In this document: positions 1 to 8,230 of the stretch, one piece after another
How positions within the stretch are numbered: position 1 is the first letter of the stretch
Layout: the number at the start of each line of letters is the position of its first letter
Source: Pedobacter petrophilus
GTDB taxonomy: Bacteria; Bacteroidota; Bacteroidia; Sphingobacteriales; Sphingobacteriaceae
Direction: 5' to 3'
Assembly (NCBI RefSeq): GCF_009674725.1
Contig: NZ_WKKH01000006.1
Coordinates: 62,001-126,000, forward strand
DNA length: 64,000 nt
The notes under the pieces: generated by a model
The model's database searches: none
Seen by the model: only the letters and a program-made list of their open reading frames with translations
What the model was told of the DNA's origin: nothing
Program-made: the position numbers and the translations under genes

Positions 1-263
1 AAGAAACTTTTGATCATTATGATACTAAAGTAACCATCCTCGGGCACTTGCAAAGAGGGGGAAGCCCGAGTAGTTTCGATCGTATTTTAGGTAGCAGACT
101 GGGCTTTGCAGCAGTAAATGCATTAATTGCTGGCGAAACGGAACAGATGGTTGGTTTACAGGGTAATGCGATTAAGCTTACCAGTATTACAGAGGCATTA
201 ACAGCACACAGCTTTAAACTCGAACCAGATTTAATGGAAATGACGGAAGTTTTATCTATATAA
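1..263 (+). CDS. pfkA: 6-phosphofructokinase, C-terminal fragment (cut by window edge)
   Basis: ATP-dependent phosphofructokinase converts fructose-6-phosphate to fructose-1,6-bisphosphate in glycolysis. Only the last 86 codons are inside the window, read from base 3 to the TAA at 261-263. The diagnostic segment [14 protein letters not shown] is the conserved substrate-binding motif of the family, followed by the usual C-terminal helices. The gene is 4 nt from the next start and 0.85 kb from gapA, so a glycolytic operon is likely. The N-terminal ATP-binding half is not visible, so ATP versus PPi specificity cannot be judged. The family assignment is firm. Confidence 0.9.
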   Translation, partial: ETFDHYDTKVTILGHLQRGGSPSSFDRILGSRLGFAAVNALIAGETEQMVGLQGNAIKLTSITEALTAHSFKLEPDLMEMTEVLSI

Positions 264-267
264 TTAT

Positions 268-2116
<1,849 letters not shown>

Positions 2117-2151
2117 TAGAAAAAAGCCATAAAGCTAAATAAAGTAGTTTA

Positions 2152-2190
2152 AAAGCGACAATGCCATTGGCATTTGTCGCTTTTCTTTTT
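2152..2190 (+). terminator. Intrinsic terminator of the pfkA-gapA unit
   Basis: A stem pairs AAAGCGACAATGCCA with TTGGCATTTGTCGCTTT (one bulge), followed by TCTTTTT. It lies 36 nt after the gapA stop codon. Confidence 0.85.
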
Positions 2191-2496
2191 AAAGATCTAT
2201 TTCACTAATAAAAATGTTTTTTATTTTATCACAAAAATCAAATAATACTTATACTTTTCATCATAAATAACCATTTACCTATATAAATCAATTAAAAAAG
2301 ACTCAAAAACTAAATAATTGACATCAAAAACCTTTTTTTACATAAAAAATGAACTTATGTAGGCATTTTTTATAAAAATTTAACATTTACTTAACATATT
2401 TTCACTGTATATTCGCTGCGTGGTAGTTTTAGTAATAGATTTCAGCATAAAACTTACTCCGGATAAAAAATGACAAAAAAAATATATAAAAATTTC

Positions 2497-2538
2497 ATAG
2501 TGTATTTTTTACACTATCATTTTTTTTTACTATATTTG
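2497..2538 (+). promoter_or_regulatory. Promoter -7 box with an upstream 8-bp palindrome
   Basis: TATATTTG at 2531-2538 fits the Bacteroidota -7 consensus TAnnTTTG. Just upstream, ATAGTGTA (2497-2504) and TACACTAT (2510-2517) form a perfect inverted repeat with a 5-nt T loop, covering the place where the -33 contact would fall. No TTG sits at the ideal 19-nt spacing. Inference: a regulated promoter driving the short transcript that ends at about 2700. Confidence 0.45.
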
Positions 2539-2544
2539 TAGAGT

Positions 2545-2700
2545 AATAAACGCAAAGATGTTTATTCAAATAAAAAAGATAAATCATTCTCCTGAAAAAT
2601 AGCATTTAGATGGAGGATTAAAGACAAAGCCTGGCTCATAACAGGTTTATATTTGGTTAGAAAAAAAGGAGACGCTTGGATGAGGTCTCCTTTTTCTTTT
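2545..2700 (+). ncRNA. Candidate small RNA of about 155 nt, no clear protein product
   Basis: The stretch lies between a -7 box (2531-2538) and a terminator hairpin (2666-2690, GGAGAC paired with GTCTCC, then T-rich). It contains only a 14-codon ORF (2558-2602, MFIQIKKINHSPEK) and an internal hairpin, CCTG-N7-CAGG around 2630-2645. The transcript ends are inferred, not shown. It could be a free small RNA, a leader-peptide remnant or the Bacteroidota 6S RNA. I could not recognise any known family. Confidence 0.4.
2661..2700 (+). terminator. Intrinsic terminator of the candidate small RNA
   Basis: AAAAAGGAGAC pairs with GTCTCCTTTTT across an 11-nt loop, followed by CTTTT. No gene ends just upstream on the plus strand. 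Confidence 0.7.
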
Positions 2701-2764
2701 TACGAATAGTTTTGAAATAATCATGCAGAAATATGATCTTTTGATTCCCTTAAAAATGATGAAA

Positions 2765-2881
2765 CAAAAAAAGCCTTTCTTACGAAAAGCTTTTTAGTTT
2801 TAATCTAAACCGTCCCAAGTTTCAATTCTAACTTGGGTTAAAGTTACAGCATTGACCTACTTTTACCAACGGGCCGGTTTA
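2765..2881. terminator. Terminator-like hairpin and nested inverted repeats
   Basis: At 2768-2796, AAAAAGCCTTTC pairs with GAAAAGCTTTTT (one bulge), which could stop minus-strand transcripts from the sigma-like gene at 2953. Next to it, CCCAAGTT/AACTTGGG (about 2814-2837) nests inside TAAACCG (2806-2812) and CGGTTTA (2875-2881). The nested pair has no T tract and could be a small palindromic repeat. Confidence 0.45.
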
Positions 2882-2952
2882 ACTTGTTCCTTATACGTAT
2901 AATTATGTGAAATATTGAGAAGGTGTTTTGACTGATTGACTGATCCGACTCA

Positions 2953-3279
2953 TTATGCATTCAAATAATAGCGGTTGATTTGATTAATTGCGATTTGATT
3001 TAACCAGGAGAAGATTTTCAGTTTCGTTTCATCAAAAAAAGTAATTGAAGTCCATACTTCAAGAAATATTTTCTCAAGAATAATTTCTGCTGTTGGTTCA
3101 TCTCCAACTTCCCTCAGTACCAAACCAAACAGTGCCGCGGCATACTTTTTATATAATAATCTAAATGCCTCCGGATCGTGCCCCCTTAAGCTTTCAAAAA
3201 AGATTTCCTGATCTGATAACCAAATACTTCGGCCCGAACCTCCTTCTTGTTGTTTTAACCCGTTAAATGAAAATTGCAT
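2953..3279 (-). CDS. Orphan sigma-70 region 2 protein (ECF-like, lacks region 4)
   Basis: The 108-residue protein matches ECF sigma factor region 2 over about residues 22-105. It has SDQEIFFESLRGHDPEAF, LYKKYAAALFGLVLREVG, the acidic helix AEIILEKIFLEVW and FSWLNQIAINQI. The usual AEDvvQevF core is altered to AEIILEKIF. ECF sigma factors need region 4 to read the -35 box and run to about 170-200 residues; this one stops right after region 2. It is the only gene on its strand here and diverges from the DUF6660/TonB pair. It may be a truncated sigma factor, or a region-2 protein that binds core polymerase or an anti-sigma factor. The fold call is good; the function is open. Confidence 0.7.
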   Translation of the reverse strand: MQFSFNGLKQQEGGSGRSIWLSDQEIFFESLRGHDPEAFRLLYKKYAAALFGLVLREVGDEPTAEIILEKIFLEVWTSITFFDETKLKIFSWLNQIAINQINRYYLNA

Positions 3280-3475
3280 TTCTGATCAGTATAAAGCCTT
3301 AACACCTAGAAAGTTGCATTTGTTCTTTCCTATAGCGATATATCGAACAACCAGCCGGAATACGAGATGATTTAAGAAGTAGACCCATTTAAATATATCC
3401 AAATGAACATCGATCAACCATTAATTCTCTACTTCCGCCACATTGATTGGCCGTAAAAGATTCGATCTTGTTTCG

Positions 3476-3483
3476 TACATTTG
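3476..3483 (+). promoter_or_regulatory. -7 box TACATTTG, 8 nt before the DUF6660 start
   Basis: A perfect TAnnTTTG box ends 8 nt before the ATG at 3492. Transcription would begin only a few bases before the start codon, giving a leaderless or nearly leaderless mRNA. No clear -33 TTG is seen at 19-nt spacing. Confidence 0.6.
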
Positions 3484-3491
3484 CCTTGAAC

Positions 3492-3830
3492 ATGAAAATT
3501 TTAGTCTACTTTTTGAGTTTTTCCATTTTACTATTGTCTTGCATTACTTGCGAAGATCGTTTGGATATTGCTCAGACTGAAGGTTTAAAGTTAGCGGTGG
3601 TTAAGGTTTCTAAAACTAAAGCTGCGCCAGATAATGATAACTGTTCTCCACTTTGCACCTGCAACTGTTGCGGGCAGCCTGTAGTCAGCATCAACAACAA
3701 CACGGCAAGCTCTTTTCTCAAACTAATTTCTTCTGATAACCTTAAATCTGGCTACCAAAGTAGAAACGTAACCGAATTTAGCCGAAACATCTGGCAACCG
3801 CCAAAATTGAATACCGGGAATATCGGGTAA
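3492..3830 (+). CDS. DUF6660-family small Cys-rich exported protein
   Basis: The start at 3492 begins a signal peptide (MKILVYFLSFSILLLSC); an upstream in-frame start at 3447 would bury it, and the -7 box at 3476 excludes it. Mature part: a Cys-rich core CSPLCTCNCCG near residue 55 and a C-terminal NIWQPPKL near 100, both of which I recognise as hallmarks of DUF6660 proteins of Bacteroidota. These are usually encoded directly before a TonB-dependent receptor, as here (55-nt gap to the receptor). The Cys cluster suggests metal handling (copper or zinc), but no function is established. It may be periplasmic or a lipoprotein (LLSC could be a lipobox). Confidence 0.75.
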   Translation: MKILVYFLSFSILLLSCITCEDRLDIAQTEGLKLAVVKVSKTKAAPDNDNCSPLCTCNCCGQPVVSINNNTASSFLKLISSDNLKSGYQSRNVTEFSRNIWQPPKLNTGNIG

Positions 3831-3885
3831 CCGAAATTAACAGTGACCAGGATTTTGGTCTATTTATTCAATTCATAACATTCAG

Positions 3886-6075
3886 ATGCAAAAAATAACA
3901 TTATTGCTATGCACTTTCTTGTGTGTAGCCACTACCTACGCACAAAACAGTTTAAAAATATTAGTTAAAAATCAGGCAGATCAAACGGTACTTAGTAATG
4001 TAACCATCATGATTAAAGGCTCAAACCTCATCACAAAGACAGCAGCAGATGGTACTGCAGGTTTTTCCAATGTTCCAAATGGTAACCAAACCATTATCAT
4101 CAGAAACGTAGGCTTTGAGGAACAACATTTAAATTTAACTTTTCCATTAACCCAGGATAAAATTTATGAGGTCATATTGACTCCAGCTTCAGATGAACTT
4201 GAGGAAGTGATCGTTTCATCTACCCGAACCAGCAGAACAATTCAAAATACCCCCACCAGAGTCGAAACCATCGAGCTGGAAGAGATTAATGAGAAAAGCA
4301 ACATGCGACCTGCAAATGTTTCCATGATTCTGCATGAGAGTACTGGTATTGCCGTTCAGCAGACTTCTGCAACAAGTGCCAATGCTAGTATCAGAATTCA
4401 AGGACTTGACGGACGATATACGCAACTGCTGAAAGACGGCTATGCAAGCTTTGGGAATTTCGCCAGCGGGCTGAGTATTCTTGAAATTCCTCCGCTAGAC
4501 CTCGCACAGGTAGAAATTATTAAAGGTCCGTCATCAACACTTTATGGTGCAGGCGCGATTGCCGGAGTGGTCAACTTCATTTCAAGAACGCCACGAGAAA
4601 AAGCTGATTTTAATTTCATCCTCAATCAATCAAACGTTGGGCAAACCAATATTGGTGCATTTAGCATGCAACGAAAGGGAAAATTGGGCTACAGTATTTT
4701 GGCACTAACCAATTTCCAAAAAGCTTACGACGTGGATAAGGATGATTTTACCGAACTTCCTAAAACGGATGATTTCACCCTCCATCCGAAGTTATTTTAC
4801 TATCCAAATGAAAAAACTACCTTGATTATCGGCAACGCTTTTACTAAAAGTAACCGGACAGGTGGAGATATATTTGTTGTAAATGATGAAGCAGATGGAA
4901 ATCACAGATACTTTGAAAGCAATAAGAGCATCCGTAATACGTCTACCTTAGATTTCGGTTATAAAGTAAATGAATCAGATTTACTGAAAGTTAAAACCAG
5001 TTTCAATTACTTTAAGCGGGATATCGCGATTCCGGATTACACTTTTAACGGGATTAATTATAATGCCTATACGGACATTAGCTACCTTAAAAACATTAGT
5101 AACCAAAGTTTAATTTTTGGGTTAAACATTGTTTACGATAAGTTTGCAGAGCAGAATCAAATACCTGGCCTGGCAAAGAACTTTACCACCAGAACTGCCG
5201 GCCTTTATGCGCAGCAAACCTGGGATATATCTGATCGTTTTAAATTAGAAAGTGGTATAAGGTTAGATCTGGTTAATTATTTCAATGCTTTCTACCGCAA
5301 GAATGAGGCCTTCGTGCTCCCAAGAATCTCTGCCCTTTATAAAATTAATGATCACTGGAGCTCTAGAATTGGTGGTGGTTTAGGTTATAAAACGCCTACA
5401 CTTTTTACCGAACAAACTGAAACCTTTCAATATCAAAACCTGCTGCCACTAAACAATGTAAAAGCAGAGCATAGTTATGGAGGTACTGCAGATATAAATT
5501 ATAAAACGGCCATCGGCGAAGATTGGTTAATCAGCTTTAATCAAATGTTCTTCTATACTAAAATAAACAATTCAACTATTCTGATTCAGGATCAATTGGG
5601 GACGTTTCATTTTGAAAACACCAAAGAGCCGGTAAGAAGTTTGGGTTTTGAAACAAATGCAAAAATTATTTTTAAAGAATATTTTAAGCTTTTTGCAGGT
5701 TATACTTTTACGGATGCGAAGGCGAATTATCTTCCTGTGATTCAAACCATCAGGCTTTTGCCCAAAAACAAAGTCAACCTCGCGTTGCTTTATGAAAAAG
5801 AAAGCAATTTTAAACTAGGTCTCGAGGGCTATTTTACCGATCGCCAATACCTCTATAACAATTTACAAACCAACTCTTTCTGGGAATTCGGTTTCATGGC
5901 AGAAAAGGTATTTGGCAAGATTTCTGTATTTATCAACGCAGAAAACTTTACGGATACCAGGCAAAGTCGTTATAAGAGTGTGGTAAATGGTTCGCATTTG
6001 AATCCAACATTTGATGATATTTGGACACATACAGAGGGCAGAACCTTTAATGGTGGAATTAAATTGAAGCTTTAA
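3886..6075 (+). CDS. TonB-dependent outer-membrane receptor, partner of DUF6660
   Basis: The 729-residue receptor has a signal peptide (about residues 1-19, cleavage after TYA), a CarboxypepD_reg-like beta-sandwich (about 20-105) and a plug domain (about 110-230). The plug contains ETIELEEINEK, IRIQGLDGRYTQLLKDG and EIIKGPSSTLYGAGAIAGVVN. A 22-strand barrel follows, with the terminal strand GRTFNGGIKLKL. The size fits CirA/BtuB-like siderophore, metal or cobalamin receptors, not the larger SusC group, and no SusD gene follows. It imports an unknown ligand through TonB-ExbBD energy. Co-transcription with the Cys-rich gene at 3492 suggests a metal or metal-chelate substrate; this is an inference. 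Confidence 0.88.
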   Translation: MQKITLLLCTFLCVATTYAQNSLKILVKNQADQTVLSNVTIMIKGSNLITKTAADGTAGFSNVPNGNQTIIIRNVGFEEQHLNLTFPLTQDKIYEVILTPASDELEEVIVSSTRTSRTIQNTPTRVETIELEEINEKSNMRPANVSMILHESTGIAVQQTSATSANASIRIQGLDGRYTQLLKDGYASFGNFASGLSILEIPPLDLAQVEIIKGPSSTLYGAGAIAGVVNFISRTPREKADFNFILNQSNVGQTNIGAFSMQRKGKLGYSILALTNFQKAYDVDKDDFTELPKTDDFTLHPKLFYYPNEKTTLIIGNAFTKSNRTGGDIFVVNDEADGNHRYFESNKSIRNTSTLDFGYKVNESDLLKVKTSFNYFKRDIAIPDYTFNGINYNAYTDISYLKNISNQSLIFGLNIVYDKFAEQNQIPGLAKNFTTRTAGLYAQQTWDISDRFKLESGIRLDLVNYFNAFYRKNEAFVLPRISALYKINDHWSSRIGGGLGYKTPTLFTEQTETFQYQNLLPLNNVKAEHSYGGTADINYKTAIGEDWLISFNQMFFYTKINNSTILIQDQLGTFHFENTKEPVRSLGFETNAKIIFKEYFKLFAGYTFTDAKANYLPVIQTIRLLPKNKVNLALLYEKESNFKLGLEGYFTDRQYLYNNLQTNSFWEFGFMAEKVFGKISVFINAENFTDTRQSRYKSVVNGSHLNPTFDDIWTHTEGRTFNGGIKLKL

Positions 6076-6107
6076 AAATATTACTGCTTATTTAAAAAAA
6101 ATAACTG

Positions 6108-6137
6108 TTGCACAAGAAAACTATTATTGTATCTTTG
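6108..6137 (+). promoter_or_regulatory. Complete Bacteroidota promoter, TTG-N19-TATCTTTG
   Basis: TTG at 6108-6110, exactly 19 nt, then TATCTTTG at 6130-6137. Both boxes and the spacing match the known Bacteroidota sigma-A consensus. It points into the 70-nt gap between the TonB gene and glgB, where there is no ORF. Confidence 0.75.
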
Positions 6138-6141
6138 CACC

Positions 6142-6205
6142 CTCTCTGGAAGCTTCCACTCCAGAGTTTAAGAAAGCCTTCCAGCAATGGAAGGCTTTTC
6201 TTATT
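6142..6205 (+). ncRNA. Candidate 60-nt small RNA of two hairpins
   Basis: Downstream of the promoter at 6108-6137 are only two hairpins. CTCTGGA (6144-6150) pairs with TCCAGAG (6160-6166) and contains the palindrome GGAAGCTTCC. AAGCCTTCCA (6174-6183) pairs with TGGAAGGCTT (6188-6197) across a GCAA tetraloop and is followed by TTCTTATTT. The second hairpin is an intrinsic terminator and also serves glgB on the other strand. There is no ORF. The transcript is inferred from promoter and terminator alone. Confidence 0.55.
6174..6205. terminator. Bidirectional terminator between small RNA/TonB gene and glgB
   Basis: A 10-bp perfect stem with a GCAA loop is flanked by A-rich and T-rich sides. It ends plus-strand transcripts and lies just past the glgB stop on the minus strand. 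Confidence 0.85.
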
Positions 6206-6210
6206 TAGAG

Positions 6211-8172
6211 TTATTTGCTTTTGAATATGACTACAGCCAATGGTGGCAATGTAATATCGATAGCATATTCCTGATTACCGTAACCTTCTTTATGAGTCAC
6301 AATTTCCCCTTTGTTGTTGATTCCACTTCCATAGTAAACAATATCATCGGTATTAAAAATTTCTTTCCATTTGGTTTTAAATGGCACACCAATGCGGTAA
6401 TGCTCCCGGACAACCGGGGTTAAGTTGATTGCAATTACCAAAGTATCTTTTGCTTTCGGGCCTTTCCTCATGAACACATAAACAGATTCATTTGCGTTAT
6501 CCGCGTCAAGCCACTCAAAACCTTCGTGACTAAAATTAAAATGATAAAGTGCCGGTTCTTTTCTATACAAAAAATTTAGTGCCTTTACAGTTTCCTGCAT
6601 CCCTTTATGACCAGGATACTGAAGCAAGTGCCAGTCTAATGACTGGGTAAAGTTCCACTCACTGGTATCGCCAAACTCATTGCCCATAAACAGTAGTTTA
6701 GCACCCGGGTGCGTAAACATATAACCGTAAAGTGCCCTTAGGTTGGCAAATTTCTGCCAGTCATCACCTGGCATTTTGTATAACATTGGCGATTTTCCAT
6801 GTACCACTTCATCATGAGAGAAAGGGAGCATAAAATTCTCGGTGAAAGCATATGTCATGCTAAAGCTTAACTGATGATGGTGGTGTTTCCTGGCAAGTGT
6901 ATCGATTTTAAAATACTTCAAAGTATCATTCATCCAACCCATCATCCATTTCATACCAAAGCCCAGGCCACCAGCATGTACGGGATGCGTAACGCCTGGA
7001 TAAGTACTGCTTTCTTCGGCAATGGTTTGCACACCGTCGAAATTACCATACACAGCTACATTTAGATCTTGCAGAAACTGAATGGCACCCAAATTTTCGC
7101 TGCCTCCATATTCATTTGTTGCAGCATCTCCGTCCGCTCTGGAGAAATTAAAGTACAACATTGAGGCTACGGCATCCACCCGCAATCCATCGGCATGGTA
7201 TTGATCCAGCCAGAAAAGTGCATTACTGATTAAAAATGAACGGACTTCGTTCCGATCGTAGTTGAAGATATACGATTTCCAATCCGGATGAAAGCCTTTC
7301 CGCATGTCTGCATGTTCATATAAGTGCGTTCCATCGAACTCATAAAGCCCATGTCTGTCGCCCGGAAAATGTGAAGGTACCCAGTCTAAAATCACCGCAA
7401 TATCGGCCTTATGCAGGGCATCAATCAGAAACATTAAATCCTGTGGTGATCCATAACGGGAGCTGGCACCAAAATATCCTGTAATCTGATAGCCCCAGCT
7501 TGGAAAGTAAGGAAATTCCATTACCGGCATTAATTCTACATGAGTAAAACCCATTTCCTTTACATAAGGCACTAATCTTTCGGCCACTTCGCGTGCATTT
7601 AGTACGCGTTCAGGATTTTCCGGATCACGCTCCCATGAGCCCAAATGCAGTTCGTAAACAGAAATCGGCTGGTTAAGGGCATTAATTTTTGCTCTTTTTG
7701 CTAGCCAGGATTTATCTGTCCAGTTATAGTTTGTATCCCAAACCACACTGGCTGTTTGAGGTGGATGTTCCCATTTCCTGGCATAAGGATCGCCTTTTAA
7801 ATGTTCCGAATCATCGTAGCCCTTAACAAAATATTTATATACTTCTCCTTTAGCAATTTCGGGTATAAATCCTTCCCAGATTCCAGACTTGTCTTCCCTT
7901 TTATAAAGTGGATGAGTGGCAGTATTCCAATCATTGAAATTACCTACTACGCCAACTTTTTGCGCATTTGGCGCCCATACCGAAAAATATGTTCCATCCG
8001 TATTATTAATAGCAAGGAGGTGGGAACCCATTTTTTCATATAACCTAAAATGCTTTCCAACGGAGAAAAGATCTATATCATAATCTGTAAAAAGGCTGTA
8101 TACCCAAACTGGCTTACTGGTATCTATTGGAGGCACGGCTATATTTTTTTTCGAAACTCTTTTTGCTGGCAT
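6211..8172 (-). CDS. glgB: 1,4-alpha-glucan branching enzyme (GH13)
   Basis: The enzyme introduces alpha-1,6 branches in glycogen-like glucan in the cytoplasm. A CBM48-type N-terminal domain covers about residues 40-130 (FSVWAPNAQKVGVVGNFNDW) and is followed by the GH13 barrel. The nucleophile Asp is in GLRVDAVASMLYF, the acid/base Glu in TIAEESSTYPGV, and the third Asp in PFSHDEVVHGK. The C-terminal beta domain ends in LAVVIFKSK. I chose the ATG at 8172 (MPAKRVSKK) over a GTG at 8205 because the extra residues look unrelated. It lies 58 nt downstream of the GH31 gene on the same strand, suggesting a joint alpha-glucan storage and breakdown unit. No glgA or glgC is in the window. Confidence 0.95.
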   Translation of the reverse strand: MPAKRVSKKNIAVPPIDTSKPVWVYSLFTDYDIDLFSVGKHFRLYEKMGSHLLAINNTDGTYFSVWAPNAQKVGVVGNFNDWNTATHPLYKREDKSGIWEGFIPEIAKGEVYKYFVKGYDDSEHLKGDPYARKWEHPPQTASVVWDTNYNWTDKSWLAKRAKINALNQPISVYELHLGSWERDPENPERVLNAREVAERLVPYVKEMGFTHVELMPVMEFPYFPSWGYQITGYFGASSRYGSPQDLMFLIDALHKADIAVILDWVPSHFPGDRHGLYEFDGTHLYEHADMRKGFHPDWKSYIFNYDRNEVRSFLISNALFWLDQYHADGLRVDAVASMLYFNFSRADGDAATNEYGGSENLGAIQFLQDLNVAVYGNFDGVQTIAEESSTYPGVTHPVHAGGLGFGMKWMMGWMNDTLKYFKIDTLARKHHHHQLSFSMTYAFTENFMLPFSHDEVVHGKSPMLYKMPGDDWQKFANLRALYGYMFTHPGAKLLFMGNEFGDTSEWNFTQSLDWHLLQYPGHKGMQETVKALNFLYRKEPALYHFNFSHEGFEWLDADNANESVYVFMRKGPKAKDTLVIAINLTPVVREHYRIGVPFKTKWKEIFNTDDIVYYGSGINNKGEIVTHKEGYGNQEYAIDITLPPLAVVIFKSK

Positions 8173-8230
8173 AGTAATTAGACTAGATATATTAGCCCCA
8201 AACACTAAACAGCATTCGGAGCTAAAAGAT

